Assembly (NCBI GenBank): GCA_002254895.1
Contig: NJDF01000008.1
Coordinates: 1-14,164, forward strand
Reading direction: 5' to 3'
Source: Thermoprotei archaeon ex4572_64
GTDB taxonomy: Archaea > Thermoproteota > Thermoprotei > Thermoproteales > Thermocladiaceae
DNA length: 14,164 nucleotides
How positions within the stretch are numbered: position 1 is the stretch's first letter; each line of letters begins with the position of its first letter. Below the pieces are notes generated by a model that did no database searches, had not been told where the DNA came from, and worked only from the letters and a program-made list of their open reading frames with translations. Shown in pieces: positions 1 through 6,729 of the stretch. The position numbers were made by a program, and so were the translations under genes.

Positions 1-2
1 AT

Positions 3-1361
3 CTTAAAGTTCTCTTTAGGAGAAAAGATGTAATCTTTTGGACTATAATTTTTCCACTTTTCTGGCTCCTAATGGTTGCTTTCATATTTGTACCTCCTGA
101 AAAGGCTATTAAAATAGATCTAAATGTAGGTATTATTGACCTTGATGAAACTGAAAATACAAACACTACTCTACACTTATGGTTTAATTGGACTAACGTA
201 ACTTCAGTAAAGATAGTTACAAGAAACTTTACAGACGTATTGGTAAAGTACTTTCTTGAAAGTAATGGTACTAGTAGTGTCTATTTTCACATCAGGAAGT
301 ACTACTGTGAGAGTAATGTTACTCTCTGTATTGAAGAGTTAATTATTAAGAAAGATTTAGATATAGTCATTGCGGTGCTTAACAAATCATCACTTAACTA
401 CACATTATGGTTACCTGTAAAGCTTAAGATTGGGATTAAGAGTGAAAATCCATCACAGTACTATCAACTACTTGGGTACGTAATCAATCCGTTAGTATCA
501 TTTAATCTTAACAATACTTTTAAGAGAATAAACATGTCAGTATCCTATGCTATTAAAGGAGTGAAAATGTGGTTTAAGCATTACCATAACGTTAGTAATA
601 CTACATTACAGTTTGTGAGTAGTGAAGATTTTGAAAAATTCATGCATGGCTGGCTTTTCGGTATTGCTTATCCATTATGGCTAGATTTTAAGGAGGTTAG
701 ACCTTCAGTTCTTAAAGATAGATCTAGAATTCTTGGATGGAATACTCTTGGTGCTATAGGCTTTATGATGATGTACACCGTACTCACCTCCGCAATAGGC
801 ACTTTCGTATTTAAGCATAGTGAAGGTATATTAAGAAGACAATTATCAACACCTATAAGGTTAAGAGATCTTGTAATTATTGACTTAGTCACAACAATAC
901 TACTCATATTCATATCATCTCTCGTAATTGTAGTTGTAGGTTTAGCTTTAGGTGCTAGATTTACTTTTAACATTCTAAACTTAAATCACTTAATAATCAT
1001 GCCAATTCTTGCACTTTCAATAATCTTCACACACATGTTGGGTCTAATCTTTGCACCTCTCATAAAGTCTCCAAGAGCAGCATCTTCACTAGGTGTCGCT
1101 CTTGGTCTCTTCATAGTCTTCACTACAGGAATTTGGTGGCCACCTAAGGAGATGCTCATTGAGCCTTTAAGATACTTTGCAGATAACTTTCCACCATCAT
1201 TAGCTATTGATGTTATTAGAGATTTAATTATTTGGAATAGAGAGATAGGGCAAGTACTGGAAAGCTTAGTTAAGATAGTTCTTGGTACTCTAGTAATGAT
1301 TGCGATGGTAATCTTCACTTATTGGAAGAGATTTGAAAAGTACCTTCAAAGATTTATCTAG
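3..1361 (+). CDS. ABC-2 type transporter permease, 5' end outside the window
   Basis: Probable membrane subunit of an ABC exporter. The frame is open from base 3, so the gene starts upstream. The internal ATG at 72 is not the likely start, because the 23 codons before it encode a basic stretch (FRRKD) followed by the first membrane segment, typical of ABC-2 permeases. Seen next is an external domain of about 190 residues with 12 N-x-S/T sequons, which suggests heavy N-glycosylation. The C-terminal half holds about five hydrophobic segments with the pattern LRRQLSTPIRLRDL and later GIWWPP, as in ABC-2 membrane proteins. The ATPase partner would be expected upstream. The substrate cannot be told. 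The stop overlaps the stop of the convergent next gene through a shared CTAG palindrome. Family call is from sequence pattern. Confidence 0.8.
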   Translation, partial: LKVLFRRKDVIFWTIIFPLFWLLMVAFIFVPPEKAIKIDLNVGIIDLDETENTNTTLHLWFNWTNVTSVKIVTRNFTDVLVKYFLESNGTSSVYFHIRKYYCESNVTLCIEELIIKKDLDIVIAVLNKSSLNYTLWLPVKLKIGIKSENPSQYYQLLGYVINPLVSFNLNNTFKRINMSVSYAIKGVKMWFKHYHNVSNTTLQFVSSEDFEKFMHGWLFGIAYPLWLDFKEVRPSVLKDRSRILGWNTLGAIGFMMMYTVLTSAIGTFVFKHSEGILRRQLSTPIRLRDLVIIDLVTTILLIFISSLVIVVVGLALGARFTFNILNLNHLIIMPILALSIIFTHMLGLIFAPLIKSPRAASSLGVALGLFIVFTTGIWWPPKEMLIEPLRYFADNFPPSLAIDVIRDLIIWNREIGQVLESLVKIVLGTLVMIAMVIFTYWKRFEKYLQRFI

Positions 1362-1900
1362 TCAATAATTTCAACTCTATGAATCTTAACACCACATGAG
1401 TAGCATATGAGTATAGTCTCAATAACTTGACATCCTAGACTTCTAGATACATGTTTATGAATATATCTCAATCTTAAACTATTAAAGCATTGTGGACAAA
1501 CTCCATTACATGTATCGATATTGGATACTTTATCTATGAATCTTATGAAAGCTAATCCTAAAGCTTCCTCAAGCTGTTTCTCTATTAAGGATTCATCAAT
1601 AGCGTATACACCAACACTAACATCAACACCATACCAGTACTTGGCTTTACTTAAAGATCTTGCAATTTCATCAGCTAGATAGTATGGTCTGTAAGACACT
1701 ATTACTAATGCATCAATCTGATCTAAACCCATAGCTTCAATTAAGAGTAGTGGATCATACCAATCTAGATAATCAACTTTGGGAAACCAAATCTTTATCT
1801 TAAAATCTGCATATGATGCTTCAATAAATTCTTCACTAACGTTAGTTATTTCAAAATCTCGCTCTACAAGTAATTGTTTAACAACATCAAAACTACTCAT
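1358..1900 (-). CDS. Unknown archaeal protein with C-terminal zinc ribbon
   Basis: I do not recognise a named family. The 180-residue product has an alpha/beta N-terminal part. Residues about 60-70 (LDQIDALVIVSY) look like a core strand and are followed by a helix. A C-terminal zinc-ribbon-like segment carries C131, C135-x2-C138, C157 and C166-x2-C169. The N-terminal half, with its strands and acidic residues, could be a nuclease-like or regulatory fold, but no catalytic motif is clear. It is transcribed divergently from the pilin-like gene across a 55-bp spacer. On its own strand a CTTTTAG stretch about 20-27 bases before the ATG could serve as a TATA box. Its stop codon lies inside the last codons of the convergent permease gene. 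Role unknown. Confidence 0.7.
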   Translation of the reverse strand: MSSFDVVKQLLVERDFEITNVSEEFIEASYADFKIKIWFPKVDYLDWYDPLLLIEAMGLDQIDALVIVSYRPYYLADEIARSLSKAKYWYGVDVSVGVYAIDESLIEKQLEEALGLAFIRFIDKVSNIDTCNGVCPQCFNSLRLRYIHKHVSRSLGCQVIETILICYSCGVKIHRVEIID

Positions 1901-1955
1901 TTCACTTTAAAGAAAGAGACTAAAAGCACCCTTCTTATAATTTTACAGTCACGAA

Positions 1956-2405
1956 ATGATGAGAGGTGTTAGTGAAATTGTAACGGTAGTTACATTAATG
2001 CTGATAGTTACGATTCTCGGTGTGATCATTGTATCAACTTTCATAAACTATTTAGGAAGTATTGAAGAGCCAAGACCTAAGTGTAGATTTACAATAACTG
2101 ACGTACTTGTAAACTTAACATCAGAGAGAATAGTGGAGAGTATGAAGATTTTGATATATAATGATGGAGAAGTTCCATGTAGATTCATAAGTACGGTCTT
2201 AATTCTAGATACGTCAAGTGATAATGTTACGGAAATATTAAGTGATGATAATACTTCTCTTCAATTTCCAGATAAACTCCAACCACATGAATTATCTATA
2301 ATAAACGTTACTATAAGTACTGCATCTGTACAGTTAAGCTTGCCTTTTAGAGTTAGAGTTGTAAGTTTTGATGGTTTCTATAATGACTACGTAGTTATTG
2401 GGTAA
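1956..2405 (+). CDS. Type IV pilin-like (class III signal peptide) secreted protein
   Basis: The product is 149 residues. It begins MMRGVSEIV and continues into one long hydrophobic helix (residues about 6-33), the arrangement of archaeal type IV pilins and archaellins. A PibD/FlaK-type peptidase would be expected to cut after RG or nearby. The rest is a beta-rich external domain with four N-x-S/T sequons and two cysteines (about C43 and C71) that could form a disulfide. It is probably a minor pilin or pilin-like surface protein; no assembly ATPase or platform gene is in the window. The start could be either of two adjacent ATGs (1956 or 1959). A TTATAATTTT stretch lies 12-21 bases upstream, which is closer than usual for a TATA box, so the true start is uncertain by a codon or so. 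Confidence 0.72.
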   Translation: MMRGVSEIVTVVTLMLIVTILGVIIVSTFINYLGSIEEPRPKCRFTITDVLVNLTSERIVESMKILIYNDGEVPCRFISTVLILDTSSDNVTEILSDDNTSLQFPDKLQPHELSIINVTISTASVQLSLPFRVRVVSFDGFYNDYVVIG

Positions 2406-2440
2406 GACGAAGATTTTAATAGTTAGTTAGAGAAGTATAG

Positions 2441-2505
2441 AGTGATTGATGAGTTGAACCCACACTGAGTACTTGATGAGGCCTGAGGTGCTGCTGATTC
2501 TAGTC
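2441..2505 (+). ncRNA. Box C/D sRNA (2'-O-methylation guide), sRNA 1
   Basis: The full archaeal C/D layout is present: box C TGATGA (2447-2452), 12-nt guide, box D' CTGA (2465-2468), 5-nt spacer, box C' TGATGA (2474-2479), 14-nt guide, box D CTGA (2494-2497). Such RNAs bind L7Ae, Nop5 and fibrillarin and direct methylation of the base paired five nucleotides upstream of D or D'. The D' guide GTTGAACCCACA is complementary to a tRNA T-arm (GGTTCAA core), which would place the modification near G52. The D guide contains GAGGTGCTG, complementary to CAGCACCTC. This resembles the 23S peptidyl-transferase region near E. coli 2495-2501. Both targets are inference from memory of conserved sequences. 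An AT-rich box (GATTTTAATAG, 2412-2422) upstream could be its own promoter. Confidence 0.88.
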
Positions 2506-2551
2506 AATGAGTATCACTACATAGCAATCCTTACGACAATTGGCGGTATTG

Positions 2552-2559
2552 TTTAAAAA
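2552..2559 (+). promoter_or_regulatory. TATA box of the thiolase gene
   Basis: TTTAAAAA lies 25-32 bases before the GTG start at 2584. This is the spacing of a leaderless archaeal mRNA, and it supports that GTG as the start. Confidence 0.6.
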
Positions 2560-2583
2560 TTCTGTAGTAACTTTTGCCTTATC

Positions 2584-3774
2584 GTGAGTAATGAAGTTGT
2601 TATTGTTGGTTACGTAAGGACACCTATAGGTAAGTTTGGAGGTAGTTTGAAGAATTTAAAGACAGCACAATTATGTGCTGAGTGTATTAAGGCTCTACTT
2701 GAGAGAGTAAATATTGACTCTAATCTTATTGATGAAGTAATTATTGGTTCAGCTCTTCAGGGAGGTATGGCTCAAAACATTGCTAGACAAGCAGCCTTCT
2801 TAGCAGGTCTTCCTCTAAATGTAAATGCATACACAGTGAATAAGGTATGCTCATCAGGAATGCAAGCTATATTTGAAGCGTATAAGGATTTAGTTCTCAA
2901 ACGTGCAGAAATAGTCATTGCTGGTGGTGCAGAATCAATGAGTACTGCACCTATCGCACTTCCAAGTGATGTTAGATGGGGATTTAGACATCTAATTCTT
3001 CGTGATCTAAAGTTCATAGACCTCATGGTTCATGACGGACTCTACGACGCTATCGATAACATGATTATGGGTCAAGAAGCAGATAAGGTAGCTAGAATGC
3101 ATAACCTATCTAGAGAAGAACTCGACTGGTACTCTTATCAAAGTCATATGCGTGCTTGGAAAGCTACTGAAGAGAAGCTCTTTATAGATCTTGAGCCAGT
3201 AGATACTCACGTAAGTGGTGAAAAGGTATTTCTAGATAGAGATGAAGGTATTAGACCAGATACTAGTATTGAAAAACTTTCAAAACTCAAACCAGTCTTC
3301 AATCCAGACGGCTTGCTAACTGCAGGTAATTCATCACAACTTAGTGATGGTGCAGCTGTACTTCTATTAACAACTATAGATAAAGCTAAAGAACTTGGAC
3401 TCAAACCTATAGCTAAAATTGTAGATTATGACTGGCATCTCACAGATTCTTGGAGATTTACTGAAGCACCTATGCACGTCATTGATAAACTTTTAAGAAA
3501 ACTTAAATGGAGTGTCAATGATGTTGATGTTTTTGAAGTTAATGAAGCATTTGCAAGTGTACCTGTAATGGTTAATAAGTACTTAAAAGTACCTTACAGT
3601 AAGATGAATCTCTTTGGTGGAGCTATAGCTCTAGGACATCCATTAGGAGCTAGTGGTGCTAGAATAGTAACAACATTATTGGCAGTACTTAAACACGTGG
3701 GTGGAAAGAGAGGAATAGCAGCACTATGTCATGGAGGGGGAGGGGCAACAGCCATAGCTTTAGAGATCACCTAG
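2584..3774 (+). CDS. Acetyl-CoA C-acetyltransferase (thiolase)
   Basis: Catalyses reversible condensation of two acetyl-CoA to acetoacetyl-CoA, or thiolytic cleavage of 3-ketoacyl-CoA, in the cytoplasm. The 396-residue length is that of a complete degradative/biosynthetic thiolase. The active-site set is present: nucleophile C89 in VNKVCSSGMQ, the NEAFA motif, H352 in GHPLGASGAR, and C382 in ALCHGGGGA. These features place it among true thiolases rather than the SCP2/DUF35-linked archaeal thiolase-like proteins that feed HMG-CoA synthase. No HMG-CoA synthase, DUF35 or other beta-oxidation gene is next to it, so the pathway (mevalonate, hydroxybutyrate cycle or fatty-acid breakdown) cannot be fixed from context. 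The GTG start is supported by the TATA box 25-32 bases upstream. Confidence 0.93.
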   Translation: MSNEVVIVGYVRTPIGKFGGSLKNLKTAQLCAECIKALLERVNIDSNLIDEVIIGSALQGGMAQNIARQAAFLAGLPLNVNAYTVNKVCSSGMQAIFEAYKDLVLKRAEIVIAGGAESMSTAPIALPSDVRWGFRHLILRDLKFIDLMVHDGLYDAIDNMIMGQEADKVARMHNLSREELDWYSYQSHMRAWKATEEKLFIDLEPVDTHVSGEKVFLDRDEGIRPDTSIEKLSKLKPVFNPDGLLTAGNSSQLSDGAAVLLLTTIDKAKELGLKPIAKIVDYDWHLTDSWRFTEAPMHVIDKLLRKLKWSVNDVDVFEVNEAFASVPVMVNKYLKVPYSKMNLFGGAIALGHPLGASGARIVTTLLAVLKHVGGKRGIAALCHGGGGATAIALEIT

Positions 3775-3803
3775 ACCTTAAAGTAATTATCACATCAATA
3801 AGT

Positions 3804-3811
3804 GTTAAATT
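3804..3811 (+). promoter_or_regulatory. Possible TATA box of the radical SAM gene
   Basis: GTTAAATT lies 26-33 bases before the ATG at 3837, in the 62-base gap after the thiolase. This suggests the radical SAM gene has its own leaderless promoter rather than being cotranscribed. Confidence 0.4.
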
Positions 3812-3836
3812 CTCATAATGTTAAGTATCTTTAAGA

Positions 3837-4907
3837 ATGTCCAACTTAGAGAAGATCATCAATGATGATAACTTCAAGAAATGTCTTCTCACAATTCAAG
3901 GTTATGAATCTTGTAATTGTTTTATTGAAGTTAAAGGTGTGAGAAAAAGACCCTGCGAATGGGGATTAAAGGTTGAGAATAATAGAATGTATAGATTAAT
4001 CTATGACATTCAGCTAAGCAGACCTGAAGATTACTTATCAGTATATCAATCCTGCTGTAATCATGACTGCAAGATGTGCCACAGTTGGTATTTTTCTAGA
4101 AATCCTATAGGTTCTTGGATGAGCATTGATGATATTGTTAAAGAAGCAAAATACTATCTTGAAATAGTCACAATCTGGGAACCTCGTGAAAGAGCTACTA
4201 TGTGGCATGCTAGTGATTTATGTATGCATTGTGGTAGATGTATAACTCACGGTGAGAGAGGTCCTCTCTGTCCTGAAAAGCTTGAACCTTGGCAAATAGT
4301 GCTTAGTCCTCAAGGCTATGGACCTGCAAGAAATATAATATCATTCACAGGTGGTGACTTGTATTGTAGAGTTGACTTTTATGAGAGACTCTTTCAAAAA
4401 TTGAAGGAGGAGGTGCCTAAACTTTGGATTAAAATTGAAACTAATGGTTATGGACTTACAGAGGAAAATTTAAGAAAGTATGTAGAAGCTGGTCTTGACT
4501 CAATATGGCTAGACTTGAAAGCTTATAGAGAAGACGTCTATAAATGGCTTACAGGAACAACAAATAAGTGGGTTCTCAAAGTACCTGAATTAGCGTTAAG
4601 ATACGATTTAGTACTGGAGATAGTATTACTATACATACCTGGAGTTGTTGAACTTGATCAAATTAGAGCTTTCGGTAAATACATTGCTAAGATTGATCCA
4701 AACATACCAACAATGCTTATAGCCTATTTTCCAAGATATAAGTTGAGTAATAGAAGTCCAAACGTTATAGAGATGATTCAAGGCTATTTAGCTTTAAAAG
4801 AGGCTGGATTAAGTAGGGTTAAAATTGGTAATTTAGGTGTTTTCTGTAAGACAGAGAAAGATTGGAATGTACTGTTAGGTCTGATAGATAAGAGTGCTTT
4901 AAGTTAA
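3837..4907 (+). CDS. Radical SAM protein with auxiliary Fe-S motif (PflA-like)
   Basis: The 356-residue product has the radical SAM cluster motif C74-x3-C78-x2-C81 followed by HSW, and a glycine-rich SAM-binding strand FTGGD at 170-174. Between them is a second cysteine set, C129-x2-C132-x2-C135-x9-C145-P, which resembles a ferredoxin-type 4Fe-4S site. Extra cysteines C16, C26, C28 and C40 precede the barrel. An inserted cluster at this place is known in some glycyl-radical-enzyme activases, and the overall pattern (KIETNGYG, SIWLDLKAY) is PflA-like. No glycyl radical enzyme lies nearby, so the substrate is unknown. The last codons overlap the convergent gene by 9 bases. The radical SAM assignment is firm; the activase role is only a possibility. 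Confidence 0.85.
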   Translation: MSNLEKIINDDNFKKCLLTIQGYESCNCFIEVKGVRKRPCEWGLKVENNRMYRLIYDIQLSRPEDYLSVYQSCCNHDCKMCHSWYFSRNPIGSWMSIDDIVKEAKYYLEIVTIWEPRERATMWHASDLCMHCGRCITHGERGPLCPEKLEPWQIVLSPQGYGPARNIISFTGGDLYCRVDFYERLFQKLKEEVPKLWIKIETNGYGLTEENLRKYVEAGLDSIWLDLKAYREDVYKWLTGTTNKWVLKVPELALRYDLVLEIVLLYIPGVVELDQIRAFGKYIAKIDPNIPTMLIAYFPRYKLSNRSPNVIEMIQGYLALKEAGLSRVKIGNLGVFCKTEKDWNVLLGLIDKSALS

Positions 4908-5606
4908 TTCTCTATGAGGCATTATCTTTATAATTACTCTCTTATTATCAATTTTTTCTTCCTTAACAGTATATGTCTCTTTAAACATTCTCGATAAGAA
5001 ACCTGCAATATATGCCTTAAGGTACGTTAATCCTTGAAGACCTGATCTACTCTCAAAACCATTTTCAATAAGTATTTCTGTACGTTCTTTACTTATCTTC
5101 TTAATCTCATAGCTTCCTAACCAATTCATAGAGATTAGCATGTCCATGAAGTGTCTAAATTTGTCTATAGGTTTTGCAATATATGTAAAGCCATTATCAT
5201 ATTTTACACTACCTCCAATGTGTGCTAACTTATGTATGAAAGGTATGATTATCTCTCCATAATCAGTCATGGCTTTAATTACCGCTTTAACAAAACTTTC
5301 AGAATCTATGATGATGAGATCTGGATATTCACTTCTTGATAATATTTCAATACAACTCCTTAAAGAACACATGTTTGAGAGTACGTCTATGAAGTTATTA
5401 CTCACTTTATCTAAAACTAGGGTGAGTACGTACTTGCTATACTCACTCTTAATGTACATGTAGAGTAACTTAAGATTATTCTCAATAATTAGTCTTATAA
5501 CTTTACCTAACTTCTCTAAACTATCCAATTCAACTATGACCATGTAGTATCTTGAGGTTTCTCTAACATTACTTGATTGATGATTATGTAAGAAACTTCT
5601 CTTCAC
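4899..5606 (-). CDS. Probable ACT-like plus V4R-like regulatory protein
   Basis: The 235-residue protein has two apparent parts. Residues about 20-95 (YYMVIVELDSLEKLGKVIRL and on) follow a beta-alpha-beta pattern like an ACT ligand-binding domain. The last 60 residues (a Gly-rich turn, helix YLKAYIAGFLSRMF, then ETYTVKEEKI) resemble the end of a V4R (vinyl-4-reductase-like) small-molecule-binding domain, though the cysteines common in that family are absent. Such proteins are usually thought to be ligand sensors; the ligand is unknown. The GTG start at 5606 is favoured because TTTTAAA sits about 28 bases upstream on this strand. M22, where the ACT-like part begins, is an alternative start. 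It is divergent from S28e and convergent with the radical SAM gene. Confidence 0.55.
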   Translation of the reverse strand: MKRSFLHNHQSSNVRETSRYYMVIVELDSLEKLGKVIRLIIENNLKLLYMYIKSEYSKYVLTLVLDKVSNNFIDVLSNMCSLRSCIEILSRSEYPDLIIIDSESFVKAVIKAMTDYGEIIIPFIHKLAHIGGSVKYDNGFTYIAKPIDKFRHFMDMLISMNWLGSYEIKKISKERTEILIENGFESRSGLQGLTYLKAYIAGFLSRMFKETYTVKEEKIDNKRVIIKIMPHRELT

Positions 5607-5630
5607 TCTCAGTATGCCGTGACATCACAG

Positions 5631-5638
5631 TTTAAAAC
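5631..5638 (-). promoter_or_regulatory. TATA box of the ACT/V4R-like gene
   Basis: Read on the minus strand this is GTTTTAAA, centred about 28 bases before the GTG at 5606. The distance fits a leaderless transcript and helps choose that start. Confidence 0.5.
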
Positions 5639-5662
5639 TTTCTCGACATTTTAATTAATTGG

Positions 5663-5698
5663 TGATCGTTAACGCACATAAATGTTGATTAACGATCA
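5663..5698. repeat. Perfect 10-bp inverted repeat in the divergent promoter region
   Basis: TGATCGTTAA (5663-5672) and TTAACGATCA (5689-5698) are exact reverse complements around a 16-base centre. The arms are 26 bp apart centre to centre, about two and a half helical turns. The left arm also sits in its own 8-bp palindrome CGTTAACG (5667-5674). The repeat lies between the minus-strand promoter of the ACT/V4R-like gene and the S28e start. A dimeric repressor or activator site is one reading; a stem-loop in a transcript is another. Confidence 0.65.
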
Positions 5699-5770
5699 AA
5701 CACTTCAACAAAATCATGATTATTAGCTAATGAGAATTGTAGAGATAGATTAATAAGAGGAGATTAATCA

Positions 5771-6019
5771 GTGAAGCTAATGAGTGAAGTTAGAGAAGAA
5801 AAGCTTAGTCCTTACGAAGATGCTGTAGCTGCTGTTGTTGTTCAAATACTTGGACGTACAGGTATTGCAGGTGAAGTAAATATTGTACGTGTTAGAATAC
5901 TTGAAGGTCGTGATAAAGGACGTGTAATTACTAGAAACGTTAAAGGACCTGTAAGAATTGGAGATATCGTTATGCTTAGAGAAACTGAACGTGAGGCGAG
6001 AAAGTTGACAGTGAGGTAG
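5771..6019 (+). CDS. rps28e: Ribosomal protein S28e
   Basis: Small-subunit ribosomal protein of archaea and eukaryotes, an OB-fold protein near the mRNA exit and E site. The 82-residue product has the family's core nearly unchanged: [20 protein letters not shown], then [17 protein letters not shown], and the signature LRETEREAR at the C-terminus. The GTG at 5771 has a good Shine-Dalgarno match (GAGGAGA, 5757-5763) eight bases before it. The in-frame ATG at 5780 gives a start more like other S28e proteins but is 16 bases from the same site. In many archaea this gene is between L7Ae and L24e; here neither neighbour is present, and an RHH gene follows instead. Confidence 0.95.
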   Translation: MKLMSEVREEKLSPYEDAVAAVVVQILGRTGIAGEVNIVRVRILEGRDKGRVITRNVKGPVRIGDIVMLRETEREARKLTVR

Positions 6020-6136
6020 TAGATAGTACTCTCACACCTCTCAAAACACACTTCAATATAGAGTACATGTGTTATTTGACCAAGAGGTTAGGGAAGGTTT
6101 ATTAACCTAGAGGAATACCTGTTAAGCGGTGAAAAC

Positions 6137-6439
6137 GTGTCTGGTGGGGAGACTGAGAAAAAGACTGTAACTATAAGAGGCTTAAGTAGACCTACCTACG
6201 AGAGAGCTGTTAGACTTGCAAGAGAACTTGGAGTAACAGTAGGTGAGTTAATAAATGATGCTTTAAGAAGATACATCTCTGCTCTTGAAACAATATCTAG
6301 AGGTATTGAATCTCACATCAGAAGACTTACAGAGACTGGTGAAGTTCTTGTAATAAGTAACATTAGCTCAATAACTATAAACAGGAAAGATCTTGAATAC
6401 TCTGAGAAAGGAAAGATCTTGAATACTCTGAGAAAATGA
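6137..6439 (+). CDS. Ribbon-helix-helix (CopG-like) protein, frame broken by duplication
   Basis: The N-terminal residues 8-50 (KKTVTIRGLSRPTYERAVRL, ELGVTVGELINDALRRYI) form a ribbon-helix-helix DNA-binding domain of the CopG/Arc type: a short strand, then two helices. The next 40 residues are a linker and a beta-rich start of a second part. The protein ends artificially. A perfect 26-bp tandem repeat (6384-6435) shifts the frame and adds GKILNTLRK before the TGA at 6437-6439. Removing one copy joins this ORF in frame to the next segment, giving a 150-residue protein ending at 6615. The start is GTG, with GTTTATTAAC (6097-6106) about 31-40 bases upstream. It may be a transcription regulator or an antitoxin-like protein; no toxin is beside it. 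Confidence 0.65.
   Translation: MSGGETEKKTVTIRGLSRPTYERAVRLARELGVTVGELINDALRRYISALETISRGIESHIRRLTETGEVLVISNISSITINRKDLEYSEKGKILNTLRK
6384..6435 (+). repeat. Perfect tandem duplication, 2 x 26 bp, inside the RHH gene
   Basis: Unit 1 (6384-6409) and unit 2 (6410-6435) are identical and begin GGAAAGATCTTGAATACT. Because 26 is not a multiple of three, the extra copy shifts the reading frame. With a single copy the frame runs from RKDLEYSEK straight into MIIFKDIKEL and is open to 6615. Confidence 0.93.
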
Positions 6440-6615
6440 TAATCTTTAAAGACATTAAAGAGCTAGTCTTTGCTGATGATATTACCGATGATATTTTTAG
6501 AGAGAAGGTGTATAAGATTGTTAGAGTAGATACTGTATCGATACCTAAAACCCTATCAGCCATATCAGTAGCTTCTAAGTGCGAATTAGTTAATAGAATT
6601 GTACCTAGAGCATGA
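6436..6615 (+). pseudogene. Displaced C-terminal part of the RHH protein
   Basis: Open frame of 59 codons that is the natural continuation of the upstream RHH gene once one 26-bp copy is removed. It encodes MIIFKDIKEL, then FADDITDDIFREKVYKIV and ends SKCELVNRIVPRA. Its ATG (6436-6438) overlaps the TGA of the first part as ATGA, so translational coupling could in principle still make it as a separate peptide. The domain is not recognised; it could be a ligand or dimer part following the RHH DNA-binding domain. The TGA stop (6613-6615) lies inside box C of the downstream guide RNA. Confidence 0.6.
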
Positions 6616-6666
6616 TGATGCATGAGCGTAACTGAAATCTCAATGATGTACTTGCGCCCAAACTGA
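6612..6666 (+). ncRNA. Box C/D sRNA, sRNA 2
   Basis: Ordered boxes are present: box C ATGATGA (6612-6618), 13-nt guide, box D' CTGA (6632-6635), 7-nt spacer, box C' ATGATG (6643-6648), 14-nt guide, box D CTGA (6663-6666). The D' guide TGCATGAGCGTAA would pair with TTACGCTCATGCA, with the fifth-position rule choosing its G at position 5. The D guide TACTTGCGCCCAAA would pair with a TTTGGGCG-containing target. I could not assign either to a known rRNA or tRNA site. Bases GAG (6608-6610) and CTC (6668-6670) could form a short terminal stem. The RNA overlaps the end of the RHH gene, as archaeal C/D RNAs often do, and may be processed from that transcript. Confidence 0.82.
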
Positions 6667-6691
6667 ACTCCTCACTACAGTGATATTAACA

Positions 6692-6699
6692 CTTAAAAA
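6692..6699 (+). promoter_or_regulatory. TATA box of the metE-like gene
   Basis: CTTAAAAA lies 31-38 bases before the ATG at 6730. It is just downstream of the guide RNA and would drive the metE-like and eif6 genes together. Confidence 0.45.
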
Positions 6700-6729
6700 C
6701 TCAAGAACTCATTAAATGACTAGTCAATT

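Noticed and set aside
668..1318. Long minus-strand open frames within the ABC permease
   Set aside because: Shadow frames opposite a clearly coding membrane protein; no promoter and no recognisable domains.
5607..5640. Half C/D box pattern on the minus strand (GTGATGT ... CTGA)
   Set aside because: Only one C/D pair with a 9-base guide; no second pair follows in either direction, and it overlaps the likely promoter and start of the ACT/V4R-like gene.
6045..6073. 6-bp inverted repeat AACACA/TGTGTT after S28e
   Set aside because: Short arms with a 17-base loop are expected by chance in AT-rich spacer; no T tract follows.
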